From Prevotella sp. (GTDB lineage: Bacteria; Bacteroidota; Bacteroidia; Bacteroidales; Bacteroidaceae), in the NCBI GenBank assembly GCA_021204905.1, contig JAJPYN010000004.1:18996-82995 (forward strand): a stretch of DNA of 64,000 nucleotides, given 5' to 3'. Shown piece by piece: positions 23,493 through 32,274 of this stretch. The first letter of the stretch is position 1. Every line of letters starts with the position of its first letter. Below the pieces are notes generated by a model. That model did no database searches. It saw nothing but the letters and a program-made list of their open reading frames with translations, and was not told the origin of the DNA. Made by a program: the position numbers and the translations under genes.

Positions 23493-26144
23493 ATGTGGTT
23501 TTCCGCCCTGCTCCTGCCGCTGGCCGCAATCGCAATCGTGCTGTGGCAAAACAGGCGGGCGGCGGCTCTGTGCAAGGCAATCCGGCGCGAAGATGTCGAA
23601 AATTTCGACCGCAAATTCGCCGGCAGGTACGTCTCGTTTGAAAGAAAAACCGCATTACTCGGACAATTTTCAAACCTTCGCCGCAAGGCCGGAAAAATGA
23701 TGCACTGGCGATGGTGCTTGTTGCCTTCGAAAAGGGAAGCCATCGCAAAATTCATGCTTGACGTTGATGCCTTACCGACGCGCATTGACAAACATAACAA
23801 ACTGATTATCAATGGTTTAATAGCCGACAACACAACCTTTTTCGACACTTGTCTCGACTTCCCGCTCGACCGTCAGCAGCGCCGCGCGATTGTCTCCGAA
23901 GAAGCGAATTGCCTCGTGGTGAGCAGTGCCGGCAGCGGTAAAACGGCGTCGATTGTCGGCCGCGTGAAATACCTCGTCAACGTTAAGAAAACCGACCCGC
24001 GCAGCATCCTGCTCATCAGTTTCACGAACAAAGCTGCGGCGGAACTCACTGCCCGCACGGACGGCATGCGCGGCTGCACGTTTCACAAGCTCGCACTCGA
24101 CATCATCGGCATGCACACCGGCCGCAAGCCGTCCATCTGCGACGACACCGAAATGCTCGTTGGCAAATGCTTCCGCGAGCGGCTTGGCGACAATGATTTT
24201 TGCGCCGATGTAGTCGAATATTTCGCCGACATTTTTCCGAACGCCGAACCCGTTTCCGCCGCGCGCGACACCCGCAACGAACGACGTTTCCGCGCGTTTT
24301 TGCCCGACATGGACGGCAACCCGGTGTTCGTTCGCAGCAAGCAGGAGCAGACCATTTGCTTCGTGCTCTCGTCGCTCGGCGTTGCTTTCCGCTACGAAGA
24401 ACCTTACGCCTTCCCTTTGGCCGACGCGACGCACTCGCAATACCGCCCCGATTTCTCGATTTACTTCGAGCAGAACGGCGTCCGGCAGCGCATCTACCTC
24501 GAACATTTCGGCGTGGACGAGCACGGTGCTGTGCCGCGCTGGTTCGCCGACGACGCTGGCATCAGTTATGCCGAGGCACAACAAAAATACCGCAGCGGCA
24601 TCGAGTGGAAAAAGGCCGTTCATAGGAAGTACGGCACGACGATGCTCGCCACGACAAGCGCCGATTTCCGTTTCTCCGACATCCGCAAAACGCTCAAGGG
24701 GCAACTGACGGCGGCGGGCGTACCGTTGCGCGAGAAAACGCCGGGCGAGCTGCTGCGGATGATTGTGCCGCCGGAGAGTGCGGAGGAACGCTCGCTCATC
24801 CGCCTCATCTCAACGTTCATCTCGCTGCTTAAATCGAGTTGCCAAACCCTCGACGGCGTTTTAAAACAAGCCGCAAAAGCGCGCGACCGCCACAGCGAAT
24901 TTATGATTCAGCGCATTTTCCGTCCGATGCTCGAGCAATACACCGCTGCGTTGCGCGCCGCCGGACAGCTCGATTTCGCCGACATCATCGCGCAAGCCAC
25001 AGACATTTGCCGCACCGACAAGCCTGTCGCATTCAGCCACATCATCGTCGACGAATTCCAAGACATCTCGCTCGACCGCTACCGGTTTCTGCTCGCCCTT
25101 CGCGCCGGCAACCCTCCCGCGACGCTCTTCTGCGTGGGCGACGACTGGCAATCGATTTTCCGTTTCACGGGCAGCGATATGGCGCTTTTCAACCGTTTCG
25201 AAGACTATTTCGGGCCGACGGAAATCAACAAACTCGAGACCACTTACCGCTTCGGCGAGCCGCTCATCGGCCGGTCGTCGGCGTTCATCCTGCGCAATGC
25301 CGCGCAAATTCCGAAGGCCATCACCGCGCCCGAAGACCGCCGCACCGACCTCGCTTTCGTTGCCGTCAATTTGAACGATTATTGCGACGTTGTCGAAGAG
25401 ATTATCTCGTCGGTTCCGCCGGAAAAATCGGTGCTTTTGCTCGGCCGCTACACCTTCGACGACAACCTTATAGCGAAGAAATTCAAGTACGCCGACAAGC
25501 GCGAGCGGCGCTTCTATTCGATTGCCGGCCGCAGCGTTGAATTCCTCACTGCGCACAAGGCGAAAGGGCTCGAGGCCGATGTTGTTTTGCTGCTCAAATG
25601 CGACGGCGGCGTCTACGGTTTTCCCGCGCAGATTGCCGACGATGCCGCGCTGCGATACGTGCTCACCGCTGCCGACGATTTCCCTTACGGCGAGGAGCGG
25701 CGGCTGTTTTACGTGGCCGTTACGCGCGCGAGGATTAAGACGTGGGTGCTGTTCGACGCGCGCAACCCGTCGCTGTTCGTTCGCGAATTTGCCGATTGCA
25801 GAGAGGTTGTTTCGCCGGGCAAAAAGCAAGTGCCGACGGTCGATTTAGCCAAAAAGCAAATGCCGAAAGAAAGAACGTCGTTGGTTAATGATTGGTACAA
25901 ATATGCCGCGCGCCATCAAATTCGCCGCGCAAAATCGCCTGATGCACCTTTAATTAAACCTTCAAACAAGCCTTTGAACGCGGGCAAACGTTGGACGAAG
26001 AGCGAGGAGGAACAATTATTGGCGATGTGGCGCGAGGGCAGGCGAATGAAAGAAATTGCATTTGAATTAGATCGAACGAGTTGGGCCATCAGAAGCCGCT
26101 TAAACCGTTTGGGCTTGCTGCCGCCATCGCAGCGCAGGCAATAA
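23493..26144 (+). CDS. UvrD-family DNA helicase resembling helicase IV (HelD)
   Basis: An 883-residue superfamily 1A helicase. Walker A is VVSSAGSGKTAS (about residue 145), motif II is IIVDEFQDISLDR (about 518), and GDDWQSIFRFTGSD and TTYRFG are motifs III-IV. The block between motifs Ia and II (ERRFRAFL, KQEQTICFVLSSLGV, YRPDFSIYF, then IYLEHFGV) is the insert seen in helicase IV rather than in UvrD/Rep. Two additions are unusual: a hydrophobic N-terminus (WFSALLLPLAAIAIVLW) that could anchor it to the membrane, and a C-terminal basic helix-turn-helix-like module (RWTKSEEEQLLAMWREG ... IRSRLNRLGLL, about 835-880). It follows dnaB by 15 bp. Confidence 0.87.
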   Translation: MWFSALLLPLAAIAIVLWQNRRAAALCKAIRREDVENFDRKFAGRYVSFERKTALLGQFSNLRRKAGKMMHWRWCLLPSKREAIAKFMLDVDALPTRIDKHNKLIINGLIADNTTFFDTCLDFPLDRQQRRAIVSEEANCLVVSSAGSGKTASIVGRVKYLVNVKKTDPRSILLISFTNKAAAELTARTDGMRGCTFHKLALDIIGMHTGRKPSICDDTEMLVGKCFRERLGDNDFCADVVEYFADIFPNAEPVSAARDTRNERRFRAFLPDMDGNPVFVRSKQEQTICFVLSSLGVAFRYEEPYAFPLADATHSQYRPDFSIYFEQNGVRQRIYLEHFGVDEHGAVPRWFADDAGISYAEAQQKYRSGIEWKKAVHRKYGTTMLATTSADFRFSDIRKTLKGQLTAAGVPLREKTPGELLRMIVPPESAEERSLIRLISTFISLLKSSCQTLDGVLKQAAKARDRHSEFMIQRIFRPMLEQYTAALRAAGQLDFADIIAQATDICRTDKPVAFSHIIVDEFQDISLDRYRFLLALRAGNPPATLFCVGDDWQSIFRFTGSDMALFNRFEDYFGPTEINKLETTYRFGEPLIGRSSAFILRNAAQIPKAITAPEDRRTDLAFVAVNLNDYCDVVEEIISSVPPEKSVLLLGRYTFDDNLIAKKFKYADKRERRFYSIAGRSVEFLTAHKAKGLEADVVLLLKCDGGVYGFPAQIADDAALRYVLTAADDFPYGEERRLFYVAVTRARIKTWVLFDARNPSLFVREFADCREVVSPGKKQVPTVDLAKKQMPKERTSLVNDWYKYAARHQIRRAKSPDAPLIKPSNKPLNAGKRWTKSEEEQLLAMWREGRRMKEIAFELDRTSWAIRSRLNRLGLLPPSQRRQ

Positions 26145-26207
26145 ACCGGCGGTTGTCGCGTTATTTTTTTGTACCGCGAAAGCGATTGTTGCAACTCATT
26201 TTTTACG

Positions 26208-28283
26208 ATGCGGAGACGTGTGAAATATTTGTGCGGCGCGATGCTGCTCGGCTTGGTTTTGCTGTCGTCGTGCGCGGCGGACAAGCATTTCAAACAGGGC
26301 GAGAAATACCTTGCTTTGGGCGAATATTTCGATGCTGCGGCGGAGTATAAAAAGTCGTATTCGTCCGTGCCGCCGAAGGAGAAGAAGCGTCGTGGCGAGC
26401 GCGCGGCGAAGATGGCTTATTGCTATTCGCGGTCGCTGCAGACGCAGAAATCGGTTGCGGCTTACAGGAACGCCATTCGCTACGATGCTGCGACGACCAC
26501 CGACAGTTTGGCCTTCGCGCGCGAGTTGCTTAAAAACGGCGAATATAAGGTTGCGGCGGGGCAGTTTCGCGAGTTAATGGATTCGCTGCCCGACGATGAG
26601 CTGGTGAAAAACGGTTTGCTCTCGGCCCTCACCGCGCCAATGGCAAAAGAGCGCGGCAGCGGTTACACGGTGAAAAAGGCCGACATCTTCAATTCGCGGC
26701 GCGCCGATTTCAGTCCGATGCTTTACGGCGACGAGTGCGACCAGCTTTATTTTTCTTCGACGCGCAACGAGGCGCAGGGCGATGAATTGTCGGGCATCAC
26801 CGGTACGAAACCCGCAGATATTTTTGTTTCAACGAAGGACGAGCGCGGCAATTGGACCAAGCCCGAACCGGTGGAAGGGGCACTGAACACTGAGGATGAC
26901 GAGGGCGTGTGCTGCTTCTCCGTCGACGGCAGGGACATGTATCTGACGCGCTGCACCGTCGACCCGGAATACCCGCGCTACGCACAGATTGCCGTGAGCA
27001 CGCGTGCCGATGCGGCGTGGGGTGCGGCGACGGACCTGACGCTGATTGCCGACACGCTCACCTGTTGCGCCCACCCTGCCGTGTCGCCCGACGGCGAATG
27101 GCTCTATTTCGTCTCAGATATGCCGGGCGGCTACGGCGGACTGGACATCTGGCGCGTGCGGCTCACGGCGGCGGGCATGGGCGGCGTGGAGAACCTCGGT
27201 CCGGCGATTAACACTTCCGGCAACGAGATGTTCCCCACGTTTCGTCCCAACGGCGAGTTTTATTTCTCTTCCGACGGTCATCCCGGCCTCGGCGGCTTGG
27301 ACATTTTCATAGCTCACATCGGCGACGACGGCCAATACCATCTCGAGCATCCGGGCTATCCGCTCAATTCGCAGGGCGACGATTTCGGCATGACATTCGA
27401 GGGTTATCACAACCGCGGGTATTTCTCGTCGAACCGCAACGACGGGCGCGGATGGGATCATATTTATTGGTTCGAAAATCCGGAGATCGTGCAGACTGTG
27501 ACGGGCTGGGTTTACGAGCAGGACGGCTACGAACTGAACAATGCGGAAGTGTACATCGTGGCCACCGACGGCACAAACCAGAAAATCGGCGTGCGCGGCG
27601 ACGGGTCGTTCACGATGGAGGTTTTTCCCGATGTCGATTACCTGTTTCTCGCCACGTGCAAAGGTTATCTGAACCACAAAGAGGAGCTGCACGTCGAGGA
27701 AAGCAGGGAGTCCGTCGACCATGTGTTGCAATTCGCGCTGCCGTCAATCTCCGCGCCGGTGGTCATCGACAACGTGTTCTACGATTTCGATAAAGCCACG
27801 CTGCGCGATGAGTCCGTTGCCGCGCTCGACCGTCTCGTAACAATGCTCAACGATAACCCGAACATCACCATCGAACTGTCAGCGCACACTGACAACCGCG
27901 GCAGTGATGCCTACAACCAAAAATTGTCGCAGCGGCGTGCCGAATCGTGCGTCAACTACCTCATCGAACACGGCATCGCGCGCGACCGTCTCACACCCGT
28001 CGGCTACGGCGAGCAACGGCCGAAAATCGTGCGCCGCAAACTGACCGAGAAAATCCCGTGGCTGGCCGAGGGCGACACGCTCACAGAGGCGTTCATCAAC
28101 CGGCTCGACGAGGAGCGAAAGGAGATTTGCCACCAGCTCAACCGCCGCACGGAATTCCTCGTTCTCCGCACCACCTACGGCCTGTTCGACGAGAACGGTG
28201 CGCTGCGCGAAGAAGCTTTGCCGAAGAAACCCGCCGAGGATGATTTTTCTTCGGACGACTACTATGACATTGAAATAGAATGA
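26208..28283 (+). CDS. porE: PorE-like OmpA-family lipoprotein of the type IX secretion system
   Basis: A 691-residue outer-membrane lipoprotein. The start MRRRVKYLCGAML gives a signal peptide with lipobox LLSSC. Domains in order: TPR-like repeats (about 25-140), a PD40/WD40-like propeller with repeated blades (PMLYGDECDQLYFSS, SPDGEWLYFVSD, FPTFRPNGEFYFSSDG), a carboxypeptidase-regulatory-like fold (TVTGWVYEQDGYELNNAEV), and an OmpA peptidoglycan-binding domain (IELSAHTDNRGSDAYN, LSQRRAESCVNYL). This TPR-propeller-CRD-OmpA order is that of PorE, which ties the type IX secretion machinery to peptidoglycan. Related gliding/surface proteins share it, so PorE is likely but not certain. rsmF-like and folA follow closely. 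Confidence 0.75.
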   Translation: MRRRVKYLCGAMLLGLVLLSSCAADKHFKQGEKYLALGEYFDAAAEYKKSYSSVPPKEKKRRGERAAKMAYCYSRSLQTQKSVAAYRNAIRYDAATTTDSLAFARELLKNGEYKVAAGQFRELMDSLPDDELVKNGLLSALTAPMAKERGSGYTVKKADIFNSRRADFSPMLYGDECDQLYFSSTRNEAQGDELSGITGTKPADIFVSTKDERGNWTKPEPVEGALNTEDDEGVCCFSVDGRDMYLTRCTVDPEYPRYAQIAVSTRADAAWGAATDLTLIADTLTCCAHPAVSPDGEWLYFVSDMPGGYGGLDIWRVRLTAAGMGGVENLGPAINTSGNEMFPTFRPNGEFYFSSDGHPGLGGLDIFIAHIGDDGQYHLEHPGYPLNSQGDDFGMTFEGYHNRGYFSSNRNDGRGWDHIYWFENPEIVQTVTGWVYEQDGYELNNAEVYIVATDGTNQKIGVRGDGSFTMEVFPDVDYLFLATCKGYLNHKEELHVEESRESVDHVLQFALPSISAPVVIDNVFYDFDKATLRDESVAALDRLVTMLNDNPNITIELSAHTDNRGSDAYNQKLSQRRAESCVNYLIEHGIARDRLTPVGYGEQRPKIVRRKLTEKIPWLAEGDTLTEAFINRLDEERKEICHQLNRRTEFLVLRTTYGLFDENGALREEALPKKPAEDDFSSDDYYDIEIE

Positions 28284-28286
28284 GTT

Positions 28287-29498
28287 ATGCCGCCGGCTTT
28301 GCCTCCTGATTTTGAGAAATACACGCTGCAGCTGTTCGGCGAAGAGCGGTTCGCGCGGTATAAAGGCTCGTTCGAAGAGGTGCGCCCCGTCTCAATCAGG
28401 CTCAACCCGTTCAAACCGGGCAAAAAGGTGGTTGGCGAGGCGGTGCCGTGGTGCGACGGCGGCGTCTGGATGAGCGCGCGCGAAGAATTCACGCTCGACC
28501 CGCTGCTCCACGCCGGTTGCTACTATGTGCAAGACGCCGCGGGAATGTTCCTCGACCTCATCCTGCGGCAACTGGTACGCGAGCCTGTAACGATGCTCGA
28601 CCTCTGCGCCGCACCGGGCGGAAAAGCCACGCTCGCACGCGCCGCATTGCCCGACGGAAGCAGGCTTTTTTGCAACGAACCCGACCGCCAGAGAATGAAT
28701 ATTCTTGCAGAAAACATCATAAAACAAGGCCATCCCGACGTCGTCGTAACAAACAATTTCGCCCGGGATTTCCGTCGCTCGGGAATGCTTTTCGACGTGA
28801 TTCTTGCCGATGTGCCGTGCTCCGGCGAAGGGATGTTCCGCAGGGACGAAAACGCAATCGGCGAATGGAGCGTCGGCGGCGTGATGCGTTGCGCGGAACT
28901 GCAAAAAACCATCGTGGCCGACATCTGGCCGTGCCTGAAACCCGGCGGACTGCTCGTCTATTCCACCTGCACCTTCAACGCGCGCGAGAACGAAGAGAAT
29001 GTCCGTTGGATCGCGCAACAGCTTGGCGCTGAATTAGTTAGCATCGAAATCGAAAACGATTGGGGCATCACAAAATCATTGGTCAGCGGGTTCAATCAGC
29101 CCGTCTACCGCTTCATCCCCGGCCTGACGCGCAGCGAAGGAATGTTCTGGGCGGTGATGCGGAAAACGGGCGGCGAGACGGCGAAAACAAAGAAGCTAAA
29201 CAGTATTCTGCGCGTGGTGCACGACGGCAGGAACATCGTTCAAACTGCTGACAGCAAGCGACCGCCGCACGCCGTAGCGCTACTTTACAACCTGCCCGAA
29301 AACCGTTACCCGCGCACCGAGATCACGCGCGAAACGGCACTCGATTACCTCCGCCGCGAAGCCATCCGCCTCGACAGCAACGTGCCCCGCGGCTTCGTCA
29401 TCGTCTGCTTCGAAGGTCATCCGCTCGGCTTCGTCAAAAACCTCGGCACGCGAGCAAACAACCTTTATCCACAGGCGTGGCGAATAAGAAACAAGTAA
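28287..29498 (+). CDS. RsmF/NOP2-family rRNA cytosine-C5 methyltransferase
   Basis: A 403-residue SAM-dependent methyltransferase that makes 5-methylcytosine in rRNA. The SAM-binding loop is MLDLCAAPGGKATLA; the two catalytic cysteines are in ADVPCSGEGMFRR and YSTCTFNARENEENV. A C-terminal PUA-like domain (about 280-403, ending near GFVKNLGTRANNLYPQ) matches RsmF/YebU rather than RsmB, which carries an N-terminal NusB domain. It begins 3 bp after the porE stop, so translation is likely coupled. Confidence 0.9.
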   Translation: MPPALPPDFEKYTLQLFGEERFARYKGSFEEVRPVSIRLNPFKPGKKVVGEAVPWCDGGVWMSAREEFTLDPLLHAGCYYVQDAAGMFLDLILRQLVREPVTMLDLCAAPGGKATLARAALPDGSRLFCNEPDRQRMNILAENIIKQGHPDVVVTNNFARDFRRSGMLFDVILADVPCSGEGMFRRDENAIGEWSVGGVMRCAELQKTIVADIWPCLKPGGLLVYSTCTFNARENEENVRWIAQQLGAELVSIEIENDWGITKSLVSGFNQPVYRFIPGLTRSEGMFWAVMRKTGGETAKTKKLNSILRVVHDGRNIVQTADSKRPPHAVALLYNLPENRYPRTEITRETALDYLRREAIRLDSNVPRGFVIVCFEGHPLGFVKNLGTRANNLYPQAWRIRNK

Positions 29499-29509
29499 AA
29501 TTTATATTT

Positions 29510-30016
29510 ATGCAGAAAAACACCCTCCCGCGCGAGATCACAATCATCGCCGCCGTAGCTGAAAACAACGCCATCGGGCGCAACGGCAAACTCATCTACC
29601 GCCTGCCGAACGACATGCGCCGATTCCGCGCGCTCACCACCGGACACACAGTGATAATGGGCCGCCGCACGTTTGAATCGCTACCGAAAGGTGCACTGCC
29701 CGACCGCCGCAACATCGTCCTCTCACGCACCGCCACATTCCCCGGTTGCGAGGTGTTCGACAGCTTGAAAGAGGCGTTGCGGCATTGCGCAGAAAATGAA
29801 AAAATATTCATTATCGGCGGCGCAGAGGTGTATCGCGCAGCCCTGCCCCTCGCCGCGAAAATGAGCCTCACACTCGTGCATGACACGCCGGAGGCAGACA
29901 CGTTTTTCCCCGATTTTTCCGATGATTGGGAAGAAATTTCGCGCGAGGATTTCCCTGCCGACGACAAGCATGCCAAGCCTTATTCCTTCGTCGAATTTAT
30001 GAGGAAGAGGCATTGA
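29510..30016 (+). CDS. folA: Dihydrofolate reductase
   Basis: A 168-residue NADPH-dependent enzyme that reduces dihydrofolate to tetrahydrofolate. The start MQKNTLPREITIIAAVA is chosen over a GTG 33 bp upstream. Typical parts are AVAENNAIGRNGKLIYRLPNDM (shown here in two pieces: AVAENNAIGRNG and KLIYRLPNDMRRFR, with the catalytic Asp), VIMGRRTFESLP, the NIVLSR strand, FIIGGAEVYRAALP, and the C-terminal YSFVEFMRK. Length is typical. It is 11 bp after the rsmF-like gene, last of a three-gene run. Confidence 0.96.
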   Translation: MQKNTLPREITIIAAVAENNAIGRNGKLIYRLPNDMRRFRALTTGHTVIMGRRTFESLPKGALPDRRNIVLSRTATFPGCEVFDSLKEALRHCAENEKIFIIGGAEVYRAALPLAAKMSLTLVHDTPEADTFFPDFSDDWEEISREDFPADDKHAKPYSFVEFMRKRH

Positions 30017-30068
30017 GAAATTGCATAAACATTCATCCGGGTACGTTCAAAAAAAATCGCCCGGTTTG

Positions 30069-30166
30069 TTTCAACATTAAGGTTCGCAACTATTGAAACG
30101 AACGCGACGAGGACAACTCCCCACTGCGGAAATTGCCCTCGTTAGTATTACAGTAGCAACTAAGAC
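30069..30166 (+). repeat. Dispersed repeat, copy after folA
   Basis: GTTTCAA (30069-30075) is inverted against TTGAAAC (30093-30099), then comes GAACGCGACGAGGACAAC and the end ATTACAGTAGCAACTAAGAC (30147-30166). It fills the convergent gap between folA and the DUF4923 gene and ends 8 bp before that gene's stop codon. Confidence 0.6.
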
Positions 30167-30173
30167 TTTCGCG

Positions 30174-30884
30174 CTATTCGCTGTCGGTCGTTGCGTCGTC
30201 AACGGTTGTGTCGGACGAGTCTTTCGAGAGGTCGAAGCCCACTTGCAGACCGTCGTAGTTCGACGCGAGGCTCGTGATGGCGCTGATGGCCGAGCTGCCG
30301 CTGACCTTGCCGAGCGTTTGCAAGATGGTCAGGATTTTACTCTCGTCGAACAGCAGCGACATGCCCGCCGCGTCCTTCTTCGTGTAACCGGTGATGTTAA
30401 TCAGGATTTTCAGCGTGATGGTCTGGCTGTCCTCGTCGAACGTGTACTTGCCGCTGCACTTCGTACCCTTAATCTTCGCCGAAAAAGTGCCGTCGTCCTT
30501 GAACGTGAACGAGGTGTTGCTTGCGGTGATGCCCAGCTGGGAATAGCATGAGGCGAGCTTGTCCTTGCATGTCGTGGCCGCCACTTCGCCGCCCGCCGTG
30601 GCAAGGAGCGATTCGCTGGTGAATGCCACGCCCGGCTCGGCGTAATTCCATGTGCCGATGAGCGATTCGGCCGTCATTTTGTTCTTGCCGATGACGTCCT
30701 CGACGATGTTCGTCAGGGTGCTGCCCGACGTGGCAGACGAGATGAGCGTGCTAAGGATGCCGCTCTTCGACGAGGTGGAATCTGCCTTCGCGGCGGTTTG
30801 CTCAGGCGATTCGCTGCACGAAGCCATAGCCAACGCGGGCACAACGGCGAGAGCGCATAATAGTGTGATGTAAATCCGTTTCAT
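30174..30884 (-). CDS. DUF4923-family lipoprotein
   Basis: A 236-residue lipoprotein of a family found mostly in Bacteroidales, with no known role. A signal peptide with lipobox ending in Ala-Ser-Cys (ALAMASC, Cys23) is followed by a Ser/Thr-rich linker, then a conserved domain that reads LIGTWNYAEPGVAFTSESLL, FTFKDDGTFSAKIKG, SGKYTFDED and MSLLFDESKILTIL. The pattern suggests a beta-rich, lipocalin-like fold. The start at MKRIYIT is preferred; a longer version would put charged residues ahead of the signal. Transcribed alone, just upstream of tRNA-Asn on the map. Confidence 0.82.
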   Translation of the reverse strand: MKRIYITLLCALAVVPALAMASCSESPEQTAAKADSTSSKSGILSTLISSATSGSTLTNIVEDVIGKNKMTAESLIGTWNYAEPGVAFTSESLLATAGGEVAATTCKDKLASCYSQLGITASNTSFTFKDDGTFSAKIKGTKCSGKYTFDEDSQTITLKILINITGYTKKDAAGMSLLFDESKILTILQTLGKVSGSSAISAITSLASNYDGLQVGFDLSKDSSDTTVDDATTDSE

Positions 30885-31066
30885 AATTCTATTTTTTTGA
30901 TGATTGTTCATTCAATTTCCTATCGATTATTTCATTCGATTTCTTTATGCATATTTATTCACTTTCGTCGGTTTTGCCCGATTTTTCCGAATGTATTTTA
31001 TTCAAAAGCACCTTGTTTTTCCTTTAACAAAAAGGAGACCTTCACCGGATCTCCTCGCCACTTTTG

Positions 31067-31140
31067 CGCTCCCTCTAGGGCTTGAACCTAGGACCCCCTG
31101 ATTAACAGTCAGATGCTCTAACCAACTGAGCTAAGGAAGC
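31067..31140 (-). tRNA. tRNA-Asn (anticodon GTT)
   Basis: Complete cloverleaf on the minus strand: acceptor GCTTCCT with AGGGAGC, anticodon stem TCTGA/TCAGG around loop CTGTTAA (anticodon GTT), and T arm CTAGG-TTCAAGC-CCTAG. 74 nt, discriminator G, CCA not encoded. Confidence 0.94.
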
Positions 31141-31170
31141 TTTCCGCCCGGCACGCGGCCGAAGCGAGTG

Positions 31171-31202
31171 CAAAAGTATATCAAAAAAACAGCATCGCCA
31201 AA
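31171..31202 (-). promoter_or_regulatory. Promoter for tRNA-Asn
   Basis: On the minus strand TTTG (31202-31199), a 20-bp spacer and TACTTTTG (31178-31171), 30 bp before the tRNA. It lies between the recA stop and the tRNA, giving the tRNA its own promoter. Confidence 0.65.
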
Positions 31203-31233
31203 CTTTTGCGCGCTTTTTTCATTTCACACGGCG

Positions 31234-32256
31234 TCAGTCGTTGCCGCGAAGAACCTCCACAATCTTCTGCTCGATTTCATCGCAGAGCTCGGGGTTGTCT
31301 TTCAGGAGCTGCTTCGTGGCGTCGCGTCCCTGTGCGAGGCGGCTGTCGCCATAGGAGAACCACGAACCGGACTTCTTGATGATGCCGCGCTCTACGCCGA
31401 GGTCGAGGATTTCGCCCACGCGGCTGATGCCTTCTCCGAAGCTTATTTCGAATTCAGCTTTGCGGAAGGGCGGCGCGACTTTGTTTTTCACTACTTTGAC
31501 GCGCACCTGATTGCCTACTGCCTCGTCGCCGTCTTTGAGTGTGGTTACTTTGCGGATGTCGAGTCGCACGGACGAGTAGAATTTGAGTGCATTGCCGCCG
31601 GTGGTTGTCTCGGGGTTGCCGAACATGATGCCGATTTTCTCGCGCAGCTGGTTGATGAAGATGCAGGTGGTGTTCGTTTTCGAGATGGTCGATGTGAGTT
31701 TGCGCAGGGCTTGGCTCATCAACCGCGCTTGCAGACCCACCTTGTTTTCGCCCATCTCGCCGTCGATTTCGGCCTTGGGCGTGAGTGCAGCAACGGAGTC
31801 GACAACGACAATGTCAATTGCTGCGGAGGAGATGAGCTGGTCGACGATTTGCAGCGCTTGCTCGCCGTTGTCGGGTTGCGAGATGTAGAGGCTGCCGACG
31901 TCGACGCCGAGTTTTTCGGCATAAAAGCGGTCGAACGCGTGCTCGGCATCGATGAACGCAGCAATGCCGCCGAGTTTCTGGCATTCGGCGATGGCGTGGA
32001 TGGCGAGCGTTGTTTTGCCTGACGATTCGGGCCCGTAGATCTCGATGATTCGTCCGCGGGGATAGCCGCCGACGCCCAGCGCAATGTTCAGCGCGAGGCT
32101 GCCTGTGGGTATGACGTCCACTTTCTCAATGTTCTCGTCGCCGAGTTTCATTATCGATCCTTTGCCGAAATCCTTTTCGATTTTCGACATTGCGGCTTCG
32201 AGGGCTTTCAGTTTCGCCTCTTGTGCGGCGGGGTTTTCTTCGTTTTTCTTTATCAT
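31234..32256 (-). CDS. recA: Recombinase RecA
   Basis: A 340-residue recombinase that forms filaments on single-stranded DNA for homologous recombination and promotes LexA cleavage. Walker A is [12 protein letters not shown] (about residues 70-81), with the conserved DAEHAFD strand, [14 protein letters not shown] (Walker B), the L2-type [22 protein letters not shown], and a C-terminal domain with acidic residues. Length is typical. It starts 18 bp after the carboxynorspermidine synthase stop on the same strand, and no promoter was seen in that gap, so the two are probably cotranscribed. Confidence 0.97.
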   Translation of the reverse strand: MIKKNEENPAAQEAKLKALEAAMSKIEKDFGKGSIMKLGDENIEKVDVIPTGSLALNIALGVGGYPRGRIIEIYGPESSGKTTLAIHAIAECQKLGGIAAFIDAEHAFDRFYAEKLGVDVGSLYISQPDNGEQALQIVDQLISSAAIDIVVVDSVAALTPKAEIDGEMGENKVGLQARLMSQALRKLTSTISKTNTTCIFINQLREKIGIMFGNPETTTGGNALKFYSSVRLDIRKVTTLKDGDEAVGNQVRVKVVKNKVAPPFRKAEFEISFGEGISRVGEILDLGVERGIIKKSGSWFSYGDSRLAQGRDATKQLLKDNPELCDEIEQKIVEVLRGND

Positions 32257-32274
32257 AATTTATTACATTTTGTT

